Shown: positions 26,957-35,948 of the stretch, piece by piece | Numbering within the stretch: position 1 is the stretch's first letter | How the letters are laid out: every line of letters starts with the position of its first letter | NCBI GenBank assembly: GCA_963824085.1 | Contig: CAWGNT010000021.1 | Location: 1 to 64,000 of the forward strand | DNA from: JARRNE01 sp963824085 | Lineage (GTDB): Bacteria; Pseudomonadota; Gammaproteobacteria; Chromatiales; Chromatiaceae | Direction: 5' to 3' | DNA: 64,000 nucleotides | Translations under genes and position numbers: made by a program | The notes under the pieces: model-generated | What the model saw: only the letters and a program-made list of their open reading frames with translations | What the model was told of the DNA's origin: nothing | Database searches by the model: none

Positions 26957-27401
26957 TCAAGACGATGCAAATCTACGCCTCGTCCAATACCCGCACACTC
27001 CGGGCCTTGCGGTCGTATTCGACATCGTGGATTGCATACTCCGTGGTGATGGGGCCCGAAACTCAGCCCGAACACTTTGCATTCCATCCCTGGGGCCTTG
27101 ATCCCGGCACTCCCTGCCGGGATGACGCCCAGGCACGGATCAACGTCGTCGTTCCGGCATAGCCTTCCCCGGACCTTATCCGGGGGAATGCCGGAAACCA
27201 GGTGCCACGGACGGTGAGCAGCCCCGTGACAAAGCAGGCCCTTCGTCGTAGCTGAGCAATAGCGCCAATCACCTAACTTTATAGGCAGAGACATCAAGAG
27301 CATTAAGGCGGGCACCATTGAGGCGGGGCGACAACCGAATCGCGCCGAACCCCTTGGAACGTTTGCATCCGATGTAACACTCCTTCGGCTATCGCACCCT
27401 T
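26957..27401. other. Intergenic region with dispersed repeat
   Basis: These 445 bases separate ada from the end of the RND pump gene. The part 27083-27220 is a repeat copy (listed separately). The remainder shows no gene. No obvious terminator for the pump operon apart from weak palindromes. Confidence 0.45.
27083..27220. repeat. Dispersed intergenic repeat (CCGGGATGACGCC type), copy 2
   Basis: Same block order as 23472-23600: CTGGGGCCTTGATCC, TGCCGGGATGACGCC, GTCGTTCCGGCA and CCAGGTGCCACGGACGG. Both copies lie in the cysK-ada neighbourhood. Confidence 0.65.
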
Positions 27402-30400
27402 CTACGCTGTCGATCGCTTCGACTCAGCCGATTCCGCCTCCAGCCGCCGTTTCACGTCGCCCGGGGAACCGGTGCGCCGGGCTAGCAGGTCGTAGGCGAC
27501 CGGCACCACGAACAGCGTGAAGAGAGTCGCGGCGAGCACGCCGGAGAGGATCACCGTGCCGATGACTATCCGCGTCTCGGTGCCGGCCCCGGACGAGAGC
27601 AGCAGAGGCACCGAGCCGGCAGCGGTAGTGATACCGGTCATCACGATCGGCCGCAGACGCACATCGGCGGCCTCCAGCAGTGCCTCGCGAAACTCCCTGC
27701 CCTGGTCGCGGAGCTGATTGGCGAACTCCACGATCAGGATGCCGTTCTTGGCCGCCAGGCCCACGAGCATGATGAGGCCGATCTCGCTGTAGATGTTCAT
27801 CGTCAGCCCGCCGACCCAAAGCCCGAGCAAGGCGCCAGCCATGGCCAAGGGCACGGTGAACATGATGACGAACGGATGGACCCAGCTCTCGAACTGGGCC
27901 GCGAGCACCAGGAACACGACCACGACCCCGAGGGCGAAGGCAAATAGGATGCCGCCGCTCGACTCACGAAAATCCTCGGACTGGCCCTTGAAGTCCACCT
28001 GGGCCTGCTCCGGGAGGGTTCGACGGACGAGGCCCTCCAGGTAATCCAACGCATCACCGAGCGCCAGGCCGTCGGTCAGGTCCGCCTCGATGGTGATGGC
28101 GCGCACCCGGTTGTAACGGTTCAGGCTCCTGGAATCTGCTACCTCGCTAACCCTCACCAGGTTCGATAGGGGCACCAGCTGGCCGCTGCGCGCAGAGCGT
28201 ACATAGAGGTTCTCCAGGCTGGCGGGGGTGCGCTGCGCGTCGCGCTCGCCCTCCAGTATCACGTCGTACTCCTCGCCAGCGTCCGTGTAGGTGGTGACCT
28301 TTCGCGAGCCCAGCATGGTCTCCAGGGTACGGCCGATCACGCCCACTGTGACACCTAGGTCTGCCGCTCGATCGTAGTCGATCTCCACGCGCAGCTGGGG
28401 CTTCGTCTCCTTGTAGTCCCAGTCGATAGCGGTCAGACCGGGGTTGGATTCCTCGATCTTGGCGAGCAGGAGGTCACGCCACTGGGCAAGCTCCTCGTAG
28501 CTGCCCCCGCCGATGACGAACTGCACCGGCTTCTGGATGCGGGCGCCGAACCCCTGGCGCATGACCGGGAAGGCCTTGACCCCGGAGAGGTCGGCGAGCT
28601 TGGCCCGGATCTCGTCCATCACGACCCAGGCGGAACGGCGCAGGGAGAAATCGTTGAGCACCATGATCACAATGCCGGAGTTGAAGATCTGAGCGCCGCT
28701 GAAGCTCCGCGGGGCACGGACCAACACCCGGATGGCCTCTCCGCTCTCGGCGTAGGGGAGCAGCCTGCGCTCGATCTCGTCCATGTACTCCTTCATGTAG
28801 GCGTAGGAAGCACCCTCCGGCCCATTGACCAGGACGAAGAATGCGCCGCGGTCCTCCTTCGGCGCGTATTCCTGGGGGATATGCTGGAACAGCCACACGG
28901 CGCCCGCCAGCGTGGCGGCGAACAGCACCGCTACCACGCCCTTGAAACGCAGAAGGAAGCGCAACGCCGTCCCATACCCGCGCCGAACCTGCTGGAACAC
29001 CCAGTCGACGCCCTTGCTGAGACTTGCGCGCCGGTGATCCTGGGGCAGGATCTTGGATGCGAGCATCGGCGACAGAGAGAGGGCCACGAAGGTCGAGAAG
29101 GACACCGCCGCCGCCATCGTCAACGCAAACTCGGAGAACAGGCGCCCGACGTCCCCCTGCAAAAAGGCGATCGGGACAAAGACCGCCACAAGAACCACCG
29201 TGGTCGCGACCACCGCGAAGCCCACCTGGCGTGTACCCCGGAAGGCCGCCACCAGACGTGTCTCGCCATACTGCTCCATCCGTCGGTGGACGTTCTCCAA
29301 CACCACAATGGCGTCGTCCACGACCAGTCCGATCGCGAGCACCAGGGCCAAAAGGGTCAGGAGGTTGACCGAGAAGCCGAGCGCCCAGAGCACCAGGAAG
29401 GTCGCGACCAGCGACACCGGAACCGTCACCGCCGGCACCAGCATCGCGCGCATGCTGCCGAGAAAGAGAAAGATCACCAGGATGACCAGCCCGATAGCAA
29501 TCGCCAGCGTCTTGTAGACCTCCCTGACGGCCCCTTTCACGAACACCGACGTATCGTAGCTCTGCTTGATCTCCATCCCCTCGGGTAGAGTCGGGTTGAC
29601 GCGCGCCATCTCGGCCTTGGCGGCATCCGCCACCGCGATGGTGTTGGCGGTGGACTGCTTGACGATCCCGAGCCCTACCATCGGCACCCCGTTGCCGCGA
29701 AAGAAGGTGCGATCCTCCTCGGTCCCCCGCTCCACCCGCGCCACGTCGCCGAGCCGCACGAGGTAGCCGCCTTCGCCCCGGGAGACGACCAGGCGGGCGA
29801 ACTGCTCGGGCGTGGAGAAGGCGCGGTCCGTGCGGACGCTGAACTGGCGCGTGCGCGACTCGACACTGCCGGCGGGCAGCTCCACGTTCTCGGCACGCAA
29901 GGCGCTCTCGACGTCCGCCACCGTGAGGCCACGGGCCGCCAGCGCATTGCGGTCGATCCAGATACGCATGGCGTAGATCTGGTTGCCTCCGACCCGCACG
30001 CGCGCAACCCCGTCGAGGACCGAGAAGCGGTCGACCAGGTAGCGGCGCGCGTAGTCGGTCAGCGCCGGGACAGTCATGCGGTCGCTCACCAGGTTGAGCC
30101 ACATGATCACGTCCTCGTTGCTATCGACCTTCTGGATGTCCGGCGGGTCCGCCTCCACAGGGAGCTGGTCAAGGATGCCGGCCACCCGGTCGCGGACATC
30201 ATTCGCGGCACCGTCGATATCGCGCCCGATGTCGAACTCGATGGTGATGGCGGAACGTCCGTCCTCGCTCACCGACTCGATGGTGCGGATGCCCTCGACA
30301 CCGGAGATGCGGTCCTCGATGAGCTGGGTGATGCGCGTCTCAACGACGTTGGCTGCCGCGCCGGGGTAAACGGTCTCGACGGAGACCACGGGCGGGTCGA

Positions 30401-30518
30401 TGTCCGGATATTCGCGCAGCGGCAGGCGGTCGAAGGCCACCAACCCGAAAGCAATAAGCAGGAGCGACAGGACCGATGCGAGTACGGGCCGCGTGACCGA
30501 GATGTCGGAGAGGATCAC
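27402..30518 (-). CDS. RND-family multidrug efflux pump inner-membrane transporter
   Basis: A 1038-residue HAE1-type RND permease. It begins with the standard Ser-Asp-Ile-Ser-Val-Thr-Arg-Pro-Val-Leu-Ala and a first membrane helix, then the porter domain (Glu-Tyr-Pro-Asp-Ile-Asp-Pro-Pro). TM4 carries the proton-relay pair in Gly-Leu-Val-Val-Asp-Asp-Ala-Ile-Val-Val. The second half repeats this layout and ends with Arg-Leu-Arg-Pro-Ile-Val-Met-Thr. It exports drugs, bile-type amphiphiles or solvents using the proton gradient. It overlaps the adaptor gene by four bases (ATGA). No outer-membrane channel gene is nearby, so it probably shares a TolC encoded elsewhere. Confidence 0.93.
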   Translation of the reverse strand: MILSDISVTRPVLASVLSLLLIAFGLVAFDRLPLREYPDIDPPVVSVETVYPGAAANVVETRITQLIEDRISGVEGIRTIESVSEDGRSAITIEFDIGRDIDGAANDVRDRVAGILDQLPVEADPPDIQKVDSNEDVIMWLNLVSDRMTVPALTDYARRYLVDRFSVLDGVARVRVGGNQIYAMRIWIDRNALAARGLTVADVESALRAENVELPAGSVESRTRQFSVRTDRAFSTPEQFARLVVSRGEGGYLVRLGDVARVERGTEEDRTFFRGNGVPMVGLGIVKQSTANTIAVADAAKAEMARVNPTLPEGMEIKQSYDTSVFVKGAVREVYKTLAIAIGLVILVIFLFLGSMRAMLVPAVTVPVSLVATFLVLWALGFSVNLLTLLALVLAIGLVVDDAIVVLENVHRRMEQYGETRLVAAFRGTRQVGFAVVATTVVLVAVFVPIAFLQGDVGRLFSEFALTMAAAVSFSTFVALSLSPMLASKILPQDHRRASLSKGVDWVFQQVRRGYGTALRFLLRFKGVVAVLFAATLAGAVWLFQHIPQEYAPKEDRGAFFVLVNGPEGASYAYMKEYMDEIERRLLPYAESGEAIRVLVRAPRSFSGAQIFNSGIVIMVLNDFSLRRSAWVVMDEIRAKLADLSGVKAFPVMRQGFGARIQKPVQFVIGGGSYEELAQWRDLLLAKIEESNPGLTAIDWDYKETKPQLRVEIDYDRAADLGVTVGVIGRTLETMLGSRKVTTYTDAGEEYDVILEGERDAQRTPASLENLYVRSARSGQLVPLSNLVRVSEVADSRSLNRYNRVRAITIEADLTDGLALGDALDYLEGLVRRTLPEQAQVDFKGQSEDFRESSGGILFAFALGVVVVFLVLAAQFESWVHPFVIMFTVPLAMAGALLGLWVGGLTMNIYSEIGLIMLVGLAAKNGILIVEFANQLRDQGREFREALLEAADVRLRPIVMTGITTAAGSVPLLLSSGAGTETRIVIGTVILSGVLAATLFTLFVVPVAYDLLARRTGSPGDVKRRLEAESAESKRSTA

Positions 30519-31600
30519 CGGGCGGACTCCAGCATCTCGTGCAGGCTCTTGGTGCCGTCGTCAAACGCCTGAATCCGAACCCGCTGTCCGGGACGGACCT
30601 TATCGTTGCCATGGGTGATAACCTTATCGCCGGCAGTGAGGCCGTCGACGATCTCCACCTCGCCCGGGCGGCGAGCGCCGGCCCGAACCTGCCGGCGCTC
30701 GACCGTACCGCCCTCGCCCACCAGCAGCACGAACTGGTCTCGGCCCTGCTGCAGCAAACCGGATTCTGGGATTGCCAGGGTCTCCCGGGGGTTGCGCAGC
30801 AGCTCCACCTGCATCAGGACCCCCGGCTTCAGGGTGCGGTCCGGGTTGGGAATCAAGGCGCGCACCTGGATGGAGCGGGTGACCGGGTCCACGCGGCTGT
30901 CGATGCTGCGGATTTTGCCTGCGAAGGTACGGTCGCCGTAGGCGCGGGCCTTGGTCGCGATGCGGAGTCCAGGCTCAAGGTCGGTCAGGAAGACGCTCGG
31001 GACGGCGAAATCGAGCTTCATCACGCTGACGTCGTCCAGGGTGGTGATCAGATCCCCTGGCTCAACCAAGGCCCCCGGACTGATGTTGCGCAGCCCGAGC
31101 ACCCCGGCGAACGGGGCCTTGATGAGTCGGTCGGCGAGGCGCGATTCAATTGCCACCAGGAGCGCCCGAGCCGTGTCCAGGTCCCGCTTGCGCTCGTCGA
31201 GGAGGGACTCGGAGGCGGAACGCTGAGCCACCAGGGACTTTACCCGGTCGTACTGGCGCTCGGCCTCCGCAACGCGGGCCTGGGCCTCCTCCAGCAGGGC
31301 ATGCTCCTCGGCGCTGGTCATCTCTACCAGCACCTGCCCTTTTTCCACCCGCTCACCGTCGTCGAAGTGGATTGCCGACACCGTCTCGGTGACGTTGGCA
31401 GTGACCGAGACGGACTCGTTGGCTTTCAGGGTCCCCAGTGCCTCGACGCGGTCGACGAATTGGTCCCGACGGACCTCGGCAGCGATCACTGGGACAGGGC
31501 CCGGCGCTTCGGCGGCCTCGAGCACCGCGGCGATCGAAACCAGCATCAAAACGAGAGCGCGGATGAGGAGCGGCCCCATGGAAGAAATCTCTGGACGCAT
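30515..31600 (-). CDS. RND efflux periplasmic adaptor (membrane fusion protein)
   Basis: A 361-residue membrane-fusion protein partnering the RND permease. It has an N-terminal hydrophobic segment (signal or anchor, about 10-29), then a lipoyl-like half (Ser-Val-Thr-Ala-Asn-Val-Thr-Glu-Thr-Val ... Gly-Gln-Val-Leu-Val). A coiled hairpin follows (about 105-160, Glu-Ala-Gln-Ala-Arg-Val-Ala-Glu-Ala-Glu). The second lipoyl half (Ile-Lys-Ala-Pro-Phe-Ala-Gly-Val-Leu-Gly) and beta-barrel domains complete it. First gene of a two-gene minus-strand operon. A start at the internal Met (residue 8) is also possible. Confidence 0.92.
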   Translation of the reverse strand: MRPEISSMGPLLIRALVLMLVSIAAVLEAAEAPGPVPVIAAEVRRDQFVDRVEALGTLKANESVSVTANVTETVSAIHFDDGERVEKGQVLVEMTSAEEHALLEEAQARVAEAERQYDRVKSLVAQRSASESLLDERKRDLDTARALLVAIESRLADRLIKAPFAGVLGLRNISPGALVEPGDLITTLDDVSVMKLDFAVPSVFLTDLEPGLRIATKARAYGDRTFAGKIRSIDSRVDPVTRSIQVRALIPNPDRTLKPGVLMQVELLRNPRETLAIPESGLLQQGRDQFVLLVGEGGTVERRQVRAGARRPGEVEIVDGLTAGDKVITHGNDKVRPGQRVRIQAFDDGTKSLHEMLESAR

Positions 31601-31982
31601 GTGACTTGCAGCAATCGGATAGTACCAATTCCGACAGGGCTCCGACGGAGCCGATCATTTACGCTTTCAGCTCCAGCCCGAATCCCTTCGCTTGCGAACA
31701 CGCTCAACGCCTGGAGCACAACAAGGCACTCGCTGCGGACAATGGATACTCGACGAAGGAGGGTTGGCTGGACAACCCCCTATCTTGTCGTAAAAACTTG
31801 ACTCTCCAGCTAGGCTATCTATGCTTCCGTCCTGCGTCGAGCCTTCGGCCCTCAGCACGGCGGGAGGTACCTGCCAACGAGCCGGCGCATAAAGAAGCTT
31901 ACCCGCAGTCCAGTTAAATGCCTCCGGACGGCTGGGCGCAGGGGAACGGGAATACCAACACCGAAGTCGAGGAGCACGCGAG
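31601..31982. other. Divergent intergenic region upstream of the bufferin operon
   Basis: These 382 bases lie between the efflux adaptor start and bufA2. No gene is seen. A possible sigma-70 promoter (TTGACT-N16-TATGCT, 31798-31825) points toward bufA2. I found no TGTAACC-N16-CGAA motif here. Confidence 0.4.
31798..31825 (+). promoter_or_regulatory. Possible sigma-70-type promoter for bufA2
   Basis: TTGACT (31798-31803), 16-base spacer, TATGCT (31820-31825). It would give a leader of about 150 bases before bufA2. Pattern match only. Confidence 0.3.
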
Positions 31983-32255
31983 ATGAGCACTTCCATGAAA
32001 CGCCGCGGTCTGTTGCTTGCCACCACTGCAGCCGCCCTGTTCGGCGCGGGCGGCGCCTTGTTGGCCGCCGAGTCCCACGACGCCGCCAGCGAGGGCAAGG
32101 TCCACTGCATGGGTATCAACGCGTGCAAGGGCGAAGGTGCCTGCGCGACGGCCAACAATTCCTGCGCGGGCCACAACAGCTGCAAGGGCCAGGGCTGGCT
32201 GCCGACTAAGACCAAGGAAGAGTGCACGGCGCAAGGCGGCAAAGTCGTCGAGTAG
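31983..32255 (+). CDS. bufA2: BufA2-type bufferin precursor (periplasmic metallophore)
   Basis: A 90-residue precursor. The N-terminus (Met-Lys-Arg-Arg-Gly-Leu-Leu-Leu, then a long Ala/Gly hydrophobic core ending Leu-Leu-Ala-Ala-Glu) is an export signal, possibly Tat-like. The mature part has six cysteines (42, 48, 54, 61, 67, 81) in Asn-Ala-Cys-Lys-Gly, Asn-Ser-Cys-Ala-Gly and Asn-Ser-Cys-Lys-Gly-Gln-Gly patterns typical of BufA2 bufferins. From established knowledge, bufferins are modified by an MNIO enzyme on selected cysteines and bind copper in the periplasm. The downstream DUF692 (bufB) and bufC genes support the call. A GGAG lies about 12 bases upstream of the ATG. Confidence 0.85.
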   Translation: MSTSMKRRGLLLATTAAALFGAGGALLAAESHDAASEGKVHCMGINACKGEGACATANNSCAGHNSCKGQGWLPTKTKEECTAQGGKVVE

Positions 32256-32275
32256 CCGCATGGACGCGTTCGATC

Positions 32276-32309
32276 GGGGTGGGGATGCCAAGGCGTCCCG
32301 CCCCTTTTT
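32276..32309 (+). terminator. Hairpin terminator/attenuator between bufA2 and bufB
   Basis: GGGG-T-GGGA-T-GCC pairs, with small bulges, to GGC-G-TCCC-G-CCCC and is followed by five T. It ends 18 bases before the bufB GTG. It could limit read-through so that the structural peptide is made in excess over its modifying enzymes. Confidence 0.7.
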
Positions 32310-32327
32310 CTCGTCTGTCAGGCAGCC

Positions 32328-33173
32328 GTGACAGATTCCCCACCGCGCCCCTTCCTGGGGTACGGCCTCGGGCTGCGCAAGGAGCACTACCAGACGGTAT
32401 TGGCGGAACGCCCTGCCGTCGACTGGCTTGAGGTGCTCACCGAGAACTATCTGGTGCCGGGCGGCAAGCCGCTTTACTACCTGGAGCACATCCGGCGTGA
32501 CTATCCGATGGTCATGCATGGCGTGTCCCTCTCGATCGGCGGCAGCGATCCGCTCGACTGGGGATACCTGACGCAAGTGAAGGCGCTCGCTGCCCGTGTC
32601 GAGCCCGCCTGGGTCTCGGATCACCTGTGCTGGACCGGCGTCAACCGGACCAATCTGCACGACCTGCTGCCGCTGCCCTACACTGAGGAGGCACTTCGCC
32701 ACGTCGTCGAGCGGGTACGGCGGGTGCAGGACTTCCTGGGGCGCCGCCTGCTGTTGGAGAACGTCTCCAGCTATCTGACCTACCGAGATTCGCGGCTCAC
32801 CGAGTGGGAGTTCCTATGCGCTGTCGCCGACGAGGCGGACTGCCTGATTCTGCTCGACGTCAACAACATTTACGTGAGCGGCTACAATCACGGCTTCGAC
32901 CCGCGGACGTACCTCGAAGCGATCCCAGGCGAGCGCGTCCGCCAGATCCACCTCGCGGGCCATCGCAATCTCGGGCGCTACCTCATCGACACTCACGACG
33001 AGCCGGTCACAGCCCCTGTCTGGGATCTCTACGAGCTCGCCGCGCGCCGTTTCGGCCCGGTCTCGACCATGATCGAGCGCGACGACCAAATCCCGCCCCT
33101 CCCAGAGCTCCTCGCCGAGCTGGAGCGCGCGCGCCGCATCGGCGACGGAGCCTGGACGGAGGCAGCGGCGTGA
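32328..33173 (+). CDS. bufB: BufB: DUF692 multinuclear non-heme iron oxidative enzyme (MNIO)
   Basis: A 281-residue DUF692 protein with a TIM-barrel fold that uses two or three iron ions. Typical landmarks are visible: Gly-Tyr-Gly-Leu-Gly-Leu-Arg near the N-terminus, Val-Met-His-Gly-Val-Ser-Leu-Ser, Val-Ser-Asp-His-Leu-Cys-Trp, Leu-Glu-Asn-Val-Ser-Ser, Asp-Val-Asn-Asn-Ile-Tyr-Val, and Ile-His-Leu-Ala-Gly-His. In bufferin systems this enzyme modifies precursor cysteines. GTG 32328 is the start. The stop overlaps the bufC start (GTGA), so B and C are translationally coupled and probably act as a complex. Confidence 0.92.
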   Translation: MTDSPPRPFLGYGLGLRKEHYQTVLAERPAVDWLEVLTENYLVPGGKPLYYLEHIRRDYPMVMHGVSLSIGGSDPLDWGYLTQVKALAARVEPAWVSDHLCWTGVNRTNLHDLLPLPYTEEALRHVVERVRRVQDFLGRRLLLENVSSYLTYRDSRLTEWEFLCAVADEADCLILLDVNNIYVSGYNHGFDPRTYLEAIPGERVRQIHLAGHRNLGRYLIDTHDEPVTAPVWDLYELAARRFGPVSTMIERDDQIPPLPELLAELERARRIGDGAWTEAAA

Positions 33174-34024
33174 GCTTGCGATCGGCTGGCGCAGTCGCCG
33201 ACTGTTCGCCGCCTCTTCCGCAACGCGACGCTGAATCGGCCGGCGGCCCGAGCCGGCTGCACGCGTTGCAGGTCGAGCTCCAGCGCTATGTACTGCACGC
33301 CGACGATCCAGTGGTTTCGCGCGTGCAGGACGGTGCCCGAGCAAGCGCCCACGAATGTCTCGGGATCTACGCCGAGGCGTACCGGCTCCGGCTCCTAGGC
33401 GTACTGCGAACCGATTACCCCACTCTCTGCTTCCTGCTCGGCGACGACGCCTTCGAGGCACTCGCCCTCGACTACGTCGGCCGCTACCCATCGAGCCACT
33501 TCTCGGTCCGGCCCTTCGGCACCCACCTGGCGGAGCATCTGGCTAATCACCCCGACCACTGCGATCGCCCCTATCTGAGTGAGCTGGCGGCATTGGAGTG
33601 GGCTTTGGGGGAGGCGTTCGACGCTGCGGACCGACCACCCCTCACGCAGGCGGACATAACCGCCATTCCCCCTGACGCCTGGGGCGAGATGCGGCTCGAG
33701 CTGCACCCTTCCGTCCGTCGCCTCGATCTCCGCACCAACGCGCCCTCCCTGCGCAGCGCATTCAACAAACGCGAGCCGATGCCGTCACCGGAAACAATCC
33801 CCGAGCCGGTACCCTGGCTGGTGTGGCGGACGGCCCTGGAGACATACTTCCGATCGCTCTCCCCCGACGAGACGTCGGCGCTGGACGCTGCACGCCGCGG
33901 ATCTACCTTCGGGGATCTCTGCGAAGGGCTGTGCGAGTGGGTTGACGAGGAGCGCGCGGCACTTCGGGCGGCCGGCCTCTTGCACCGCTGGGTGAGCGAC
34001 GGGCTGGTGACAGCAGCCAGTTGA
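33170..34024 (+). CDS. bufC: BufC/HvfC-type partner protein (DUF2063-like)
   Basis: A 284-residue protein with the N-terminal domain of the BufC/HvfC group: Leu-Gln-Val-Glu-Leu-Gln-Arg-Tyr-Val-Leu, then Tyr-Ala-Glu-Ala-Tyr-Arg-Leu-Arg-Leu-Leu and Tyr-Pro-Thr-Leu. The C-terminal half contains Pro-Trp-Leu-Val-Trp-Arg and a helical tail. Its established role is to present the precursor to the MNIO enzyme. GTG 33170 overlaps the bufB stop by four bases. The protein is soluble with no export signal, as expected for a maturation factor. Confidence 0.88.
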   Translation: MSLRSAGAVADCSPPLPQRDAESAGGPSRLHALQVELQRYVLHADDPVVSRVQDGARASAHECLGIYAEAYRLRLLGVLRTDYPTLCFLLGDDAFEALALDYVGRYPSSHFSVRPFGTHLAEHLANHPDHCDRPYLSELAALEWALGEAFDAADRPPLTQADITAIPPDAWGEMRLELHPSVRRLDLRTNAPSLRSAFNKREPMPSPETIPEPVPWLVWRTALETYFRSLSPDETSALDAARRGSTFGDLCEGLCEWVDEERAALRAAGLLHRWVSDGLVTAAS

Positions 34025-34205
34025 CAGCCGTGGTCAATTCTCGGAGAGGAGCATATGCTCCTAACGGCGACCCCACGATCTGCTGCCTCGTCTCCCCTGA
34101 CACCATCGATAGCCCCTACGTCCAGGGCTCACAGGCTGACCTAAAGGGTCCCACACCGGTTCTCGCTCTGCACGACTCGGCTATGCAGCCTGGCGCTGCG
34201 CGGCG

Positions 34206-34571
34206 TTGTTCGGCTATACGCCCGACGGCTTCATTGTCCAGAACTCCTGGGGGCTAGGCCGGGGGTTCAAGGGCTTCGACATCCTCACCGTCGAGGACTG
34301 GGTCCGGCGCGGCAGCGATGCTTGGGTCACCGTCATGGGGGCAACGATGGCGGTTCGCTCGGCCCGCACCTTCAGCACCTGCTCGCTGATCGACACCAAC
34401 GCAGGCAAAGTGCTGCAAGTGCATAACAATAAACGGGTCTCGGATGGCGTAGAGCAGATCCCTCTCGCCCACGGCTCGTTCGACAACGACCACGGCGTGA
34501 TGACCGCGACCCTTGAGCGGATACTCGGCGCTCCCCTCGCTGCCCCAATCGAGAACCTGCATGGCTTCTGA
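34206..34571 (+). pseudogene. C-terminal fragment of a papain-like (C1) peptidase-type protein
   Basis: The first 35 residues read Phe-Ile-Val-Gln-Asn-Ser-Trp-Gly ... Gly-Phe ... Leu-Thr ... Asp-Trp ... Asp-Ala-Trp-Val. This is the Asn-containing active-site end of C1-type peptidase domains (Asn-Ser-Trp-Gly). The Cys- and His-bearing N-terminal parts are missing, and the sequence upstream of 34206 does not restore them. The remaining about 80 residues (Leu-Ile-Asp-Thr-Asn-Ala-Gly-Lys-Val-Leu-Gln-Val-His-Asn) would be a C-terminal extension. Interpreted as a truncated gene. Confidence 0.5.
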
Positions 34572-34742
34572 CAAGAGCGGCACGCTCCGAGGCCAGTCAT
34601 GTTTACTCTGTGCACCTCACGGCGTGCTCTGGGATGCAAGAAGACCCTGCATTTGGGTCTACCGGAGCCGCTCTCAAGTCAGCGCGAACGCGAAAGCTGA
34701 CGAATGCCACCAATAACCTCCATCATGCGACCTATAAACTGA

Positions 34743-35252
34743 ATCAAGGCGTTTCACATCCTCGCTTGGACCGGGCTGTTACAAGGCGCCCTCGCATTCG
34801 CCGACAGCACCAACCTTGACAAGGAATATCCGGAAGCGGAGGAAGTGGAGGCAATTATTGCAGCTGCTTCGCCGCCGGTTGGCGTACTCTTCAACGTGCT
34901 GGAGTACGACGAGGACGCGCTCGGGTGGATGGTGCCGCGGATCGAGCATTATGTAGCCCTCCTGCGCAAACGATACCCCGAATTATCGATCGTCATTGTC
35001 TCGCACGGAGACGAGATGTTCGCGCTGCAGAGCTCAGAGGAAGCCCAATATGGAGACGTACATCAGCGAGTCCGGCGACTGGCCGAAGAGCTTGACGTCA
35101 CGTTCCACGTGTGCGGCACCTATGCGAGGGTGAACGGCGTTGACGCAAGCGAGTTTCCCCAATACATTGACGTCGTACCATTGGCGACGACGCAAATCAG
35201 TGACTATCGCGAATTGGGTTATCGGGTAGTCACCACGGAACTTTCTTGGTAA
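34743..35252 (+). CDS. Exported DsrE-like protein with unclear start codon
   Basis: From the GTG at 34845 there are 135 residues resembling DsrE-family proteins: Val-Gly-Val-Leu-Phe-Asn-Val, a helix with Tyr-Val-Ala-Leu-Leu-Arg-Lys-Arg-Tyr-Pro-Glu, Ile-Val-Ile-Val-Ser-His-Gly-Asp-Glu, a Cys in Val-Cys-Gly-Thr-Tyr-Ala-Arg, and a C-terminal Gly-Tyr-Arg-Val-Val. In the same frame, 34 further residues upstream look like a signal peptide (Trp-Thr-Gly-Leu-Leu-Gln-Gly-Ala-Leu-Ala-Phe-Ala). They begin with ATC at 34743, immediately after a TGA. Either a start codon was lost by mutation or translation uses GTG 34845, leaving a protein without its export signal. It heads a gene trio with the cupin and Sel1 genes. 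Confidence 0.6.
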   Translation: MKAFHILAWTGLLQGALAFADSTNLDKEYPEAEEVEAIIAAASPPVGVLFNVLEYDEDALGWMVPRIEHYVALLRKRYPELSIVIVSHGDEMFALQSSEEAQYGDVHQRVRRLAEELDVTFHVCGTYARVNGVDASEFPQYIDVVPLATTQISDYRELGYRVVTTELSW

Positions 35253-35307
35253 CACCCATACCGCACGTAAGGTCGTGATGGCCCGGCCAGCGGCGGTAAG
35301 CGCATAG

Positions 35308-35943
35308 ATGCGTGACCGGTTATCACAGGCGGGATTTCCTGAGCTGGCCGTGTCCCACTCGGGACTACGCTACGCCGCAGTCATGTCCTCCATCGCACGA
35401 GGCGATCGGGGCTCGCTGGCAAGGGCTGTTGCCGGCTTACAGCAAGGGATCAAGCATATCCGTCGCCTAACGCAAGGAATAGCCGCAATTCAGCCCGCTC
35501 ACAAAAGCGGCGCGCATCAATCCTTCACGCTATGCAGTACACCGACCTGGCGCCTGGGGCTGGTCCAGCTAGGGCCGGAGGCCAGGATACCCATGCACGA
35601 CCATCCCGGTGCATATGCAGTGTCGCATGTATTGGCGGGAGCGGTCACGATCGACGCCTTCGCTTTGTCTGAGCAATACGCGCGCGGCAGGGTGCAGCTG
35701 CGCCAAGCCGGAACGAACGATCTCGCACCCGGCGAAACGGCGATACTGGATCCCTGGGACGTCAACATCCATCGCGTTCTGGCATCCATACATGGGGCAG
35801 TCCTATTTACGGGCGCTTTCGCTAACGGATCGGCGCTGGCCAGTCGGCGCTGGTACACGACCATACGGCAAGACGGGACTGAGACTATTGAGGCGGCTGT
35901 TCTCCATGAGCGAACGGCCAATTCCAACGTAAGGGAGATGTAA
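35308..35943 (+). CDS. Cupin protein resembling thiol dioxygenases (PCO/ADO type)
   Basis: A 211-residue protein. The cupin core is at about 90-125: Ile-Pro-Met-His-Asp-His-Pro-Gly-Ala-Tyr, then Leu-Ala-Gly-Ala-Val-Thr-Ile. A third His follows in Val-Asn-Ile-His-Arg-Val. That three-His pattern and the Ala-Pro-Gly-Glu turn resemble the Fe-dependent thiol dioxygenases that oxidise cysteine or cysteamine thiols. No signal peptide. It follows the DsrE-like gene (55 bases) and is only five bases before the Sel1 gene, so an operon is likely. Substrate unknown; a sulfur-related role is inferred from the DsrE neighbour. Confidence 0.65.
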   Translation: MRDRLSQAGFPELAVSHSGLRYAAVMSSIARGDRGSLARAVAGLQQGIKHIRRLTQGIAAIQPAHKSGAHQSFTLCSTPTWRLGLVQLGPEARIPMHDHPGAYAVSHVLAGAVTIDAFALSEQYARGRVQLRQAGTNDLAPGETAILDPWDVNIHRVLASIHGAVLFTGAFANGSALASRRWYTTIRQDGTETIEAAVLHERTANSNVREM

Positions 35944-35948
35944 CCCCA

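Noticed and set aside
28474..30102. 542-codon minus-strand open frame
   Set aside because: Out-of-frame shadow of the RND permease, rich in Gly/Arg/Ala.
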